64,000 bases of DNA from Istiophorus platypterus (lineage: Eukaryota; Chordata; Actinopteri; Istiophoriformes; Istiophoridae). Where the stretch lies: positions 14,706,089 to 14,770,088 of the forward strand of contig CM029112.1 of the NCBI GenBank assembly GCA_016859345.1. The letters are read 5' to 3'. Within the stretch, counting starts at the first letter, position 1; each line of letters opens with the position of its first letter. The position numbers were made by a program, and so were the translations under genes. The notes below the pieces were generated by a model, which saw only the letters and a list, made by a program, of their open reading frames with translations, searched no databases and was not told the DNA's origin. Positions 1 through 10,695 of the stretch are shown here, piece by piece.

Positions 1-349
1 TTTGTAAGTTTTCTGCTGCTGAATGTGGTGTCTTGCCGGTAGTGGGTGTTGGTTATGGTTGTTTCCATTTATAATACAGCAGGTCACAATAGGCCTTCCA
101 GGCAGAACTATTTCTTCAGGGCAGCCTGGCCCCCTGTCAGAAAGTGACAAGATGGGCCAGCCAGGCCAGGACGAGCTGGTTAGCATGCTAACTTCTGCTG
201 AAGAAAAGAAACAATAAAAGTAGATAGAAAACAAGATTTAGCATCGTTGCTGTTTCCACCGCTGGAGACAGCTCTTAGTGGGTAAGGAAAAGAAGTTGGA
301 TGCTGAACTTGCAATGCCTCCTCAGGACTGGTAATTAAACAGCTGTTAA
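1..349. other. Left edge of window, no gene recognised
   Basis: Short open frames only, none with recognisable similarity. The sequence runs up to the A/T-rich tail of the adjacent LINE copy. Confidence 0.5.
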
Positions 350-558
350 TTCAGTTCAATTCAATTTTATTTATATAGTGCGATATCATAACAGACGTTA
401 TCTCAGGGCACTTTTCATAAAGAGCAGGTCTAGACCAGACTCCTTATAGATATTACTTACAGAGACCCAACATTTCCCCCATGAGCAGCACTTGGTGACA
501 GTGGCAACGAAAAACTCCCTTTTAACAGGTAGAATCACTGAACAGATCTTGGCTCATG

Positions 559-660
559 GTGTGTGTGTGTGTGTGTGTGGGGGGGGGGGGGTCTGCCTCG
601 ACCGGCTCGAGAGAGAGGGGAAGAGGGTGAGAGAGAGAGAGCGAGAGAGAGAGAGAGAGG
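559..660. repeat. (GT)n, poly(G) and (GA)n microsatellite cluster
   Basis: GT dinucleotides (559-578), a G run (579-591), a short unique piece, then GA-rich sequence. It interrupts the 3' region of the LINE copy. Confidence 0.9.
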
Positions 661-1452
661 GGCAGGAGGGAGGAGAGAGGAAAGGGACGAGAAAGCACAA
701 AACTGCTGGAGACAGGGAGGACAGTTAGTAATAGGCCTTTTTGAGATGTTAATGCAGAGAGGGAGAGAGGGGGAGGCAGAGGAAAGGGGAGCTCGGTGCA
801 TCATGGGAAGTCCCCTGGTAGTCTAGGCCTATAGCAGCAGAGTGAGGGGATGGCTCAAGCTAATGCTGAGCCAGTTCTAACCATAAGCTGTTTCAAAAAG
901 AAAGGACTCAAGCTGACTCTTAAATGTGGAGAGGGCGTCTGCCTCCTGGACCCAAACTGGAAGATGGTTCCACAGCAAAGGAGCCAGAAAGCTGAGGGCT
1001 CTGCCCCCATTCTGCTTCCTAGTTCTGCTGACTAGGAACCACAAGTAGGCCTGTGTTCTGGGAGTGGAGTGTTCTGCTGGGATAGTACGGTACTGTGAGC
1101 TCTTTAAGATAGAATGGTGCCTGACCTTTAAGGGCTTTGTAGGTGAGGAGGAGGATTTTAAATTGCATTCTTGATTTCACAGGGAGCCAATGAAGAGAAG
1201 CTAACACAGGAGAGATATTATCTCTTATTCTATTTCCTGTTAATACTCTCGCAGCAGCATTCTGAATCAGCTGGAGACTGTTTAATGTTTTATTGGGACA
1301 GCCTGATAATAGGGAGTTGCAATAATCGAGCCTAGAAGTAAAAAAAGCATGTACTAGTTTTTCTGCATCATTTTGAGAAAGAATTTGCCTGATTATTGCA
1401 ATATTACGTCGGTGAAAAAAGGCCAGTCCTTGAAGTTTGTTTCATTTGGGAG

Positions 1453-2034
1453 TTAAAGACATGTCCTGAAGACAACTCCGAGATTACTAACAGTAGTGCT
1501 AGAGGCCAGAGCAATGCCATATAGAATAAGTGTATCATTAGAAAATGTATTTGTGAGGTTTTGCAGGCCAAGCAAAATAACTTCAGTTTCATCTGAATTC
1601 GATAGTAGGAAGTTCCTGGTCATCCAGATCTTTATATCCCCAAGAAATGCTTGAAATTTAGCTAACTGATTGGGTTCGTCGGGCTTCATTGACAGGTGCA
1701 ATTGTGTATCATCTTCATAAATATTGAAGTTTATGGAGTGTTTCCTGATAACATTGCCTAAGGGAAGCATATATATGATGAATATAACTGGTCCAAGCAC
1801 AGAACCTTGTGGAGCTCCGTCACTAACTTTAGAGTAGATGGAGGATTCATTGTTAACGTGCACAAGTTGAAATTGATCTGATAAATAAGACTTAAACCAG
1901 CTAAGAGCAAGTCCTTTGATGCCAATGAAATTCTCCAGTCTCTCTAACAGGATTTGATGGTCAATAGTGTCAAATGCGGCACTAAGATCTAACAGAACCA
2001 GTACGGGGACAAGTCCTTTATCCGATGTGGTCAA
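1453..2034 (-). pseudogene. Reverse transcriptase fragment of the LINE
   Basis: 193 residues covering fingers and palm motifs of a non-LTR reverse transcriptase: the AFDT motif with the first catalytic Asp, the PQGSVLGP loop, and a catalytic box reading YEDD. The endonuclease domain and the N-terminal part are missing; the C-terminal part continues only after frame changes. It cannot make an active enzyme. Confidence 0.85.
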
Positions 2035-2701
2035 TAGTTCATTCGTAACCTTCAGCTGTGCTGTCTCCGTGCTATGATGCCTCTAAATCCAGATTGAAAA
2101 GCCTCAAGTAAACTATTATTATGTAAAAAGTCGCACAACCGGTTGGCGACAGCTTTCTCAGTGATCTTAGAGAGAAAGGGAAGGTTAGATATGGGTCTAT
2201 AGTTGGCAAAAACATCTGGATCAAGGTTAGGCTTTTTAAGAAGAGGTTTAATTACAGCTAGGACTGTGGTATATAGCCTGATAATAAGGACAGATTGATT
2301 ATGTCTAATCGAGAAGTGCTAACTAAGAGTAGAACTTCCTTAAACAGTCCGGTAGGGACGGGGTCTAAGAGACAGGTAGATGGTTTATATGAAGAGATCA
2401 TTAAAGTCAGTTGGTGAAGGTCGATAGGAGAGAAAATGGGTATATATCGGGTTTTATGGCTTTTTCTAATGTTTCTTTGATTGAGGACAAATTACTGCCG
2501 GTTGAGGGAAGGAGTAGGTGAATTTTGTCTCTAATAGTTAGAATTTTATCATTAAAGAAGCTCATGAAATTGTCGCTACTCAGACCTATAGGAATACATG
2601 GATCAGCCTGGTTACAGTGTTGAAAAGAAACCTAGGGTTGTTTTTATTTTCCACTATTAAAGATGATTAATAGGTTGTCCTGGCATTGCTGAGGGTGAAA
2701 C

Positions 2702-2745
2702 GTTTGCTATGTAGCAATAGCAAAAGTTACACAAAGCTCCTTTAA
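2702..2745 (+). mobile_element. Terminal fragment of the TTAA-flanked DNA element family
   Basis: The segment TGCTATGTAGCAATAGCAAA and the following CTCCTTTAA match the right end of the element at 45183-46026 (GGCTATGTAGCAACAACAAA ... GCACCTTTAA). It abuts the truncated 5' end of the LINE. Confidence 0.5.
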
Positions 2746-5259
2746 TGCCAGTTACACAGCAATATCTATTTAAAGTTTGCCAGCATTTGCCACTAAAAGT
2801 AGGGCTATAACAGCAAAACAAACTTAATGAACTGAGTTGTATGTATTTTTTTTTTTTTTTGATTCTGCTTTACATTTGTTAGAGTATGACTGTGTTACTT
2901 CTTTTTTAAGTCACACAGTGCTGCTTTAGGCCAAAGGGTAGAAGTCCTTAATATTTCCATATGTCCTACATTTCATCACACCCATTATAGAGAGTTCATG
3001 TCACTTGAGAACTTCAGGGAAAAGGGTGGAGAGATGATATTCAGGTCTGTTTGATGTTGCAGTCATATCTACAGTGTTTCTTCCAGCTGCCTATGTAACG
3101 GGATTTCCCCAAAGGAGACGAGCATGACGGATATATGCAAGTCTTCTACATCAGTGAATGTGTTCAACTCCAATATTCAAAACACAGAGTGAATAATGCC
3201 TTTGAATATGGAGGACGGGGACGGTAACCAAACAATCAATTAAGATTACAGCACAGCATGACCTGTGAATTCCTTAGTGGTCCCCCAGTCTACCTCTAAA
3301 GTTCATTCATAACTCTGTGCACCGCTATAATTCTCAGCGGTGTCCTCCCTTTAATCATCTCTTAGAATTATCACCAGATGAAATTCTCCAATGTTCCAGA
3401 AAACAATATATCCCTCAATAACACTGTCAAGACTTATTCATCACTGCGAGCCCTGGTAGGCCATTCGCTGCCAATCTGTACTTATGGATCCATTTGTTAT
3501 TAAAAAATCAAAATCCGCATCGAAGAAACAGTCGCTCAGAGGCGTCCTGAAGTATGAGAGAAAAAGCAATTAGCTGTGCTGAGTTAGTTTGAGTTTCTAA
3601 GGCCTGAAAAACAAATGAGAATCCTGATAATTGCATGAGTGAAGATACTGGAAGCATTAAATATTTACTGTAGATGGTCTGATATGGACATTGAAGCCTG
3701 ATACAGAAGTAGTTTCTTTAATTTGCCCCAAAAAAACTACAAGCACTCAGATCTTCGCCCCAGAGTGGTAATATTGTGAGGGGGGTGAAGCCTGTAGACC
3801 ATTATACGAATCTAAAGCTCCCCTCTGACACTAATGAAACCGTTTGAGGGTAAACAGCTCTCGTTCGGGAAAACCGTTGAATAAATTAGACTTTAAATGG
3901 AAAAAAAACAAATTCAGTGCGTAAAAAAAGAGAAAGAGCTTTTTCACTCACTCAATCAGACAAATCGTGCCTTTACACCTAGTGAAAATAATATGGTGCA
4001 CCTCGATAACAATTACATTTTAAATGCCTATTTTTGGAACTGTCAAAAGATATTTGTATGCCCGAGTTACATTAATGGATTGAGCTCTCAGGCTGCTTTA
4101 TTTAGGATTTCAAGTGAGGAGAGAAGATGGGTTGTGGTAAAATGTATTCATGTGGCGTAAATCAGACAGGATGTCAACCGAGAACGCGTCACTGCAGGGA
4201 ACAAAAGCATGTTAAGTGCAATATCCTCTCTCACTGATGCATGCATGGTCCAGACAGCCCAAACCTCCCAAATGGTTCAGACCATGGGTGACACATAAAT
4301 GTGTTTTATGAGACAAGGATTAATCTCTAAATAGGTTATCTCTGTTGTATGTTGGAATCTGGTTTGACAGCAGAGTTCAGCAGACAGGAGCAGATTTGAG
4401 AGCCATCAGTCTCACACAGAGTGGCTTGGCTTTGATCTGGAGCATGTCTGAATCACCCTGGTGTCTAGTGCGGAGCTGATAAATAATCTACTCTTTGATC
4501 TGCATGTCAGCGTTAGTGAAAGTATAAAAATCTAAATTTTATTTGAATTTTCCCATCCAGCGGTGCAACGTAGTTCAATGGGTCCCAAATGTTAAGTAAC
4601 GGCACCCTTCATAGGATTTTTTAATAAGTGCTGATATAACATGCGACATGTTAACTGACATCATTATTAAGTGAGATGGTGGAGGCCTCTTCTCAACCGC
4701 TTTCAAACGAACTTATCAAACAGGGGTTTTTAACATGCTTACTCATATTTTTAGTGCTTGGTTTTCCTGTTTTCATATGTTTGAAAACATACATTAAGCT
4801 AATATGAAATGTAGTTGACACAAACATTCATACGATGTATATTCATATGATAATACATCATTATAAGGCACAATAAATACATGGAAATGAAAAAATGCTT
4901 GGCTTGCTGTGAAGGGTTAGGCTCAGTTGGGGAGGCAACGGCATAGTTTCTCCTTGGTATCTGGGTTAAAGCAAACACTGGACATCTTTGGAAATACTCT
5001 TATTTGGTTTCCTGCCAAGAGTTAAGCCTCAAGTATGCGTCCTGCGGACACCACGGATGCTTCTGGACCACTCCGAGTCCAAATGTGCAGCTGATGCCCT
5101 CGTAGCGCAGCGAAAACAAATCAGAGGGAACGTGGAGGTCCGCACAAAACCTTGTTTACACCCTCTGATGAAGAAATTAATGAAGTGTAACTTCATGGAT
5201 GCAGAAATAAGCCTTAGATGATGAGATTGAAATGTTTGTACGGTAAATAAAAAAACTTA
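2746..5259. other. Intergenic, no gene recognised
   Basis: AT-rich sequence without splice-flanked coding stretches or recognisable proteins. The open frame at 3897-4160 has no recognisable motif. A poly(T) run lies at about 2847-2860. Around 5020-5180 the sequence is somewhat GC-richer and may be an old repeat, but I cannot assign it. Confidence 0.4.
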
Positions 5260-5600
5260 ATGCCAGCAGCCAGTTGGCTTGGGCCAATATATACACTGGA
5301 GACACTGGGAAACATAGCCTGGCTCTGTCCAAAGTAATAATCCACCTGTCAGCGCCTCTGAAGCTCGCTAACATGCTATATCTCATTTGATTAATCTGTA
5401 CAAAAACCACGTGAAGACAGCAGTTTGCTGTTTAATGAGGAGGGTAGCCGGCGATGACAGGACCCCAGGATGCTAAGCTAATCAGCTGTTGGCTGTTTCT
5501 TCCTATTCAGCGTACAGACGTGGGAGCGGCATCTATATTCTCACTGAACTCCCCGTTAGGAAACAAATAAGCATTCTCCCATTCATTCAAGGGTCCTGTT
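5260..5600. mobile_element. Foldback repeat, family A, both arms present
   Basis: The left part (5260-5408) reads in one direction (GCCTGGCTCTGTCCAAAG, then CACCTGTCAGCGCCTCTGAA). The right part (5465-5595) carries the opposite arm (GCTAAGCTAATCAGCTG, CGTACAGACGTGGGAGCGGC). This matches a common fish non-autonomous element with long inverted arms; related copies are at 10.5, 15.7 and 19.7 kb. The transposon superfamily is not determined. Confidence 0.55.
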
Positions 5601-5982
5601 CCTCCTGCTGACATGTCCTTTAGAGAGACACTGCCTATCTGCAAGCTGCAGGAAAGCTGCTCGGCAGAAAACGTCATCATAAATTATTGTTACTCACAGT
5701 AAGAGGATAATGGATTTTTAGAGCACTAACATTATGGCAGGCTTTTGTATTATTCCGTACCCTAATTTAGCGTTGGCCTCAACAATACTATAATCATCAC
5801 ATTGTAAAACCAAGTGGTCAAACTTTACCATGCAATGCATCGTACTCACTGTCAGGATCTATATCTTGGACTAATTACTCTTGCGTATCACGTAGACTGT
5901 TATTTGCTCCAGGCCGAGCCAATTTTATCATTTGTAGGCTTTAAGTATATTGTTTCAAGTTCTATCCCTTTGAACGTTGAAC
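5601..5982. other. Intergenic, no feature seen
   Basis: Unique-looking AT-rich sequence between the family A element and the Tc1-type palindrome. Confidence 0.4.
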
Positions 5983-5983
5983 A

Positions 5984-6060
5984 GATACACTGATTAGCCA
6001 CAACATTAAAACCAGTTACTGGTTTTAATGGTATTTAATGTTGTGGTTCATCAGTGTATA
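5984..6060. mobile_element. Palindromic Tc1/mariner-type TIR remnant, copy 1
   Basis: The end reading ATACACTGATTAGCCACAAC is mirrored by GTTGTGGTTCATCAGTGTAT, with an inner mirror CATTAAAACCAGT/ACTGGTTTTAATG. These are the terminal inverted repeats of a fish Tc1-like transposon brought together with no transposase between, so the piece is a minimal MITE or a deletion product. It should fold into a strong hairpin. Confidence 0.75.
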
Positions 6061-6925
6061 CTTTGCCCTCAGGGCAAGAGCTCATTGTTTGGGATGAGGA
6101 AAGTCCCTGTTTTTTTTTTCAGTCACGTGTGGATTAGAGATATTTTGTTTTATTCATTTTGCTTTTATGGAGGAGATTTATTTCTAAATGTAATCCCTCC
6201 ACTGCACCACAAACTGAGTAGGACAAACCTAATAGAGGAATCAGAGTGTTTACAGTACACAGTTTACACAGTGACCTTGAATGCTGCCTTCCAGAGTATG
6301 CTGTATATGAGTAAAGACTTTATTACTGAGAATTTACTGCTTATTTTTACCCATGTGCTACTCTATGTGCAAAGTGTATAATATTGTTTTTCATGGGAAG
6401 CTTCCTCTACAGCCTGAACAGCCTGGATCAAAAGTGGTAATGAAACTGGAGCTGTTTTAACTTTCTTTGATTACAACCACAGCATAGCCGCCGCTTCTTT
6501 TTAGTGTTCTGTAATATGCAAGATTTCTAACATATACAAGAAAACTAATTATGCTTTAATGAATCACGCTCTTAAGATTTATAACAGAGGGGTCTCTCCT
6601 ACAGAGTCTTTTTTTAATCTTTGAATTACATGATTTAAGAATACCGATAAAACGAAAAATAGAGGCAAGGAAGAAATGTGTTATCAATTTAATGCTAACT
6701 TTAACATTAGTTGAATCTTAGGTGATTAATTACTCAAGTGAAATGATGATTTTAGATAAAATAAAGTACTAAAAGCACTATTAAAGATGTATTAAAAATT
6801 CCTTCTCCTTCAGTACAAGTAGAGTACTTATATTTCTAGATTTGGGGATTTTCCTGCTTTCAAACCAGTTGAAAAATTATACATTCTACTCAATAGATTC
6901 AAAGAAATCCACGATTAATGTCTAT
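6061..6925. other. Intergenic; possible degenerate hAT-like repeat near 6720-6836
   Basis: No gene recognised. ACTCAAGT/AAAGTACT-type words at 6730-6836 resemble a common fish repeat built of such words, but the match is weak. Confidence 0.3.
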
Positions 6926-7053
6926 AACAACAACATCAATAACAACAACAACAACAACAACAACAACAATAATAATAATAATATTACAATGATTATTATT
7001 ATTAGTAGTATTAGTAGTAGTATTATTATAATTATAATATTATTATTATTGAT

Positions 7054-7113
<60 letters not shown>
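6926..7113. repeat. (AAC)n then (ATT)n trinucleotide microsatellite
   Basis: AAC units (6926-6969), a run of AAT, then ATT/AGT units to 7113. It explains the Asn-, Ile- and Leu-rich open frame across it. Confidence 0.92.
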
Positions 7114-7117
<4 letters not shown>

Positions 7118-8819
7118 ATAATATTATTAGTATTGTGTTTAATTAAATTGAAATTAGGTTGTTAGGGAGGTAATGGATATAATTTCTCCCAGAGAAAAGC
7201 ATTATTTTAAGCAATAAATCTGAACCTCTAGATTAACTAGTAACTACTGAAATGTTGCAGTATTTCAAAAAAATTTTTTTTTAATCTACCAGTTCTACAA
7301 AACTGTTGCTTTCCATCCCTGCTATTGCATAGTTTTTTCATACATTGCCTGAGGCAAAGGTGAATGGCTGTTTAGCACCTCTGGGTTCCCCAGAGGGAAG
7401 AAATGAATGAGATATCTCAAGTCAAAACTTCGTATTTATAAAATGTCAACTTTTCAGGATCTGAAGAAACATTATTGTTTTGCTGGCTGACAGTGCAGTT
7501 TAAGGATCAGATATGAAAGGTTTCAAGAGGGTTGTGCTGAACAAGGTTAAAACTCGACACTTGAGTTGTCATTCACCTTTGAGTTGTCATTCACCTTTTC
7601 GGATTTTTATTTGAGTAATATCTTATTGTTACTTTTGCAAAATTTTAAGTCGCATTCATAGTTTTCATAATTTTTGCAGAGCAACTTAGGTGCTTGGACC
7701 CCTGATTATGGCAGCATGAGTCTGTGTTGACAGTCATTACAAATTTCTCTTTAGAATAAAAAAATGTTTAGCTTTAGTAACAGACACAAATGAATTCCTC
7801 GCAGGCTTTGTATTTTTAGATGATATTTGTCAGCTACAAACACACATCGCATGGCATTTTTTCTGTAATGCCTGAGTACTCGCATGTCACCTTCACACTT
7901 TGCTAACACGCTCACACTCGTAAGGCTGAGGCACGGAAACACGAGGCTTTCATGGCAGCCCCTCGGCTGTTATTAGAAGGCAGCAACACACTTGCAAGCT
8001 GCACAGAGCAGCGGCCTTTCACGCACTGATACACATTTACGACAAAAGAAGGAAAGTTGTACACTGTACATAACCTCACAGCACATGTGGATTCTCTGAC
8101 TGACTCTATGGGCTGGTAAGTGTATTGGCACCATGGGAAAGACTGGGCTCGTCCTGATTGGCTAAAGAGGTATGTGCAAATTTCATTGTGCAGCTCTGCA
8201 GTGGAGATGGAGTGTGGGCAAAACCTATTAAAGGGCTATTTCTTACTGGCTTTGCCCTTTAACCGATATTTCATGCTGGCATCATGCACCATGGATGGCA
8301 TGTGTGTTTGAGTGTGTAACTGATTTTGAGTTTGAGGGCAATATCACAAAGACACAAAAGCAAAAAGGAAACGAATCAAGTAAAGCTGTTTATAGTCAGT
8401 TCTGCAGTACTGTAGGTCATTACAAAGATGATTATTCACTGTTCTGTGTCTACTTCAGTCTTCATCCAGTCTACGTGACATACAAAACAAGTTACTCTGA
8501 ATATCCCTCAGGCAGGCAGGAGGAGGATGTAGAGATGAAGGCAGAAAAGGGGGCGCAGCGGTGATGGTGGCTGACTTAGCAAAAGGAGCAGCATCCCTGA
8601 CCTTAGCCACTACTCGTAGAATTAACAGGAACTGGAGGAACAGGATCGGACCAGAGGTAAAGAGATAAAACATGATGATAATAACAGTAAATAACAAGAT
8701 ATATAACAAAGTTCACTGGAGGTGTAAGCAGATGCAGAGCAGTGGAGATGGTGGGTGGTAGCACCCCAGAGGTTGCAGTTTATTTATACATCCATGTTTG
8801 TGCTTATTTCCATTTCTCC
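7114..8819. other. Intergenic, no gene recognised
   Basis: Contains a tandem duplication of TTGAGTTGTCATTCACCTTT (7561-7598). The overlapping open frames at 8120-8709 show no recognisable motif. Confidence 0.4.
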
Positions 8820-8913
8820 ATCCCTCTCCTCCTCTCCTCTCTCATTCTCTCTCTCTTTTTCTTTCTCTCTCTCTTTCTCCCTCTCTCTCTTTCTCTCTCT
8901 CTCTCTTTCTCCC
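8820..8913. repeat. (CT)n-rich microsatellite
   Basis: About 95 bp of CT units with TTT interruptions. It produces Ser/Leu- or Arg/Glu-rich spurious frames on both strands. Confidence 0.9.
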
Positions 8914-9794
8914 TACTCTCGAGGAAATAAAAGCTGAGGCTCTCATCTGCAACATCAGCAGCAGTGCAAGCAGAGGTGCTTTCTGTCACTTTGACAGGAC
9001 ACGGAGTTACTATACAGTGGGAATATAGGAAGGCTATTATCCCAACGCACTGCACACACAAACCTACCATAGAAGCAATTTCATACATGAAGATATACTG
9101 TAACCCAAGTCAATTGATTTCCATATCTGCAAGCGATAGGGGAATATCACTCACATTCATCTGAGGGGCTGCAAAACAAAATAAGAATAGGCTACATTGC
9201 CCGCCTATCTTAAAAAAAACATGCCGTGAGCTGAGAAACACATTCATGTGCAACCCCTTTCCTTATGGCTTTTAATGCTCTGACTGGTCACAGCAGGGGG
9301 CTGTTTGGCTGAAGAGCACCTTCTGTTATCCAGGTTGTTACACGCAGACTGGTACACTCTAGATGTCCTCATCTGGATGAACAGGACACGAAACAGATGC
9401 ATGAAGAATGCACGCACTGTGTGAACATATGTGTGAGTGAAGTGCACACACATTTCTGAAGGTAGAAAATTGGCTCCTGATATCCTCTCTGGCTCTTGCT
9501 GTCACTGTCACTTCCATAAGTTCCTGCTGGCCTTTAGTGATTTCTAAGCTTCCTCTACTGTCCACGATTTAGCATCAGTAAATCATTCTGTGCATCTCAG
9601 GTTTCATTTGTTAGTTTTATTACTTTAGATGGTGGCTGAAACTGATATGTATGAGATCATTGTTTTATAGTTTGGGCTCCATGGTCGACCACTTCAGTGT
9701 GGATGGAATTGGAATTATTTTTTAAAGAAACTTTTATGGATTGCTCTGTTTGGTGCGGACATTCATGCTGCCAGGAGGATGGATCCTAATAATT
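8914..9794. other. Intergenic, no gene recognised
   Basis: No motif-bearing ORF or recognised repeat. Confidence 0.4.
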
Positions 9795-10065
9795 TAGTTG
9801 AGCCCTTGACTTTTTATCCAGCACGATCATTAGGTCAAAGGTTTAATTAGTCATTTATGGCCCAAAACTAATGACATTCTCATCAGCATCACCCATACTT
9901 TGTGATAATTAGCTAATGTTGGTATACTAACAGACTATGCTCAGATAATGATCATGGTAAACATATATGTTTATCATCAGCATGCTGAATTTAGCACCTA
10001 ATCCAAAGCAGACAGTCCTTTTGTACAGTCTCACAGAGCAGCTTGCATGGCTGTAGACTGTAAGC
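9795..10065 (-). repeat. Interspersed repeat, family B, copy 1
   Basis: Carries CTAATGACATTCTCATCAGC, ACTTTGTGATAATTAGCTAA, CATCAGCATGCTGAATTTAGC and CTCACAGAGCAGCTTGCATGG. These words, in this order, characterise a common teleost repeat. Other copies in the opposite orientation lie at 40.1 and 62.0 kb. Confidence 0.55.
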
Positions 10066-10514
10066 AGGTACTCAAAACAACAGCAAACTACAATAATGGC
10101 ATGTTTTCATGAGTTTCAGCCCTTCTCTGTGTAAATGATATTCATCATAATATTACTGGACTATCTTCTTCAGGCAAAAGGCAATAAAATGCTGCATACA
10201 AGTTAGCACTTCATTATGATTCTGTCTGAAACCGGACAAAATAGTCCGTTTCATCTGATCGTGGAATTTAGAACACCATTAAAATGGCTCTGAAGATGTG
10301 GTGTTGTCACAAGCGTAACTCTTAGGAAAAGAAGTGTAAAAGTAACATATTGTTCTTTAATGACAGGTACGTGCAATGGCCAGGTGTGGAAACTTTCTGG
10401 AGACAGAAAACGCCCAGCCAAGATCAGTCTGGCACGATAGCTGCCTTTCCACCCACACTGTGTTGTTCTTAAACTTGAATACACTTGAGGAGGTGGTAGC
10501 AAGGTTCTGTTTGC
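10066..10514. other. Intergenic, no gene recognised
   Basis: No coding motif or repeat recognised. Confidence 0.4.
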
Positions 10515-10695
10515 TTTTGAACAGAGAAAGGCCAGCTGTTTGTGCCTGCTTTCAGTCTTTGTGCTAAGCTAAGCTAAGATAAATGGCATCTGGCAGTTGC
10601 TTCATATTTACCGTATGCACATGAGAGTGGCATCAATCTTTTCTCCTGACTCTTGGCAAGCGAGTGCATTGTACTCTCAAAATGTCAAACTTTTG
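10515..10695 (-). mobile_element. Family A foldback repeat, one arm
   Basis: GCTAAGCTAAGCTAAG, then TTCATATTTACCGTATGCAC, GAGAGTGGCATCAATCTT and CTCAAAATGTC, in the order of the right arm of family A. The partner arm is not evident, so this copy is partial. Confidence 0.55.

Larger units (their letters stand above)
350..2695 (-). mobile_element. 5'-truncated, decayed LINE (L2/CR1-like non-LTR retrotransposon)
   Basis: On the minus strand, 2034-1453 encodes reverse-transcriptase motifs: LDLSAAFDTIDHQILLERL, GAPQGSVLGP and YEDDTQLHLS (normally YADD). Downstream, 1207-1019 encodes the C-terminal LHWLPVKSRMQFKILLL motif in another frame, so the ORF is broken. The low-coordinate end reads TTCAATTCAATTTTATTTATATAG on the + strand in pieces, typical of the short-repeat 3' tail of such fish elements. 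At the other end similarity to the family fades at about 2690, consistent with 5' truncation on insertion. A GT/GA microsatellite has grown within the 3' part (559-660). The clade name is from motif memory, not from a search. Confidence 0.85.
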
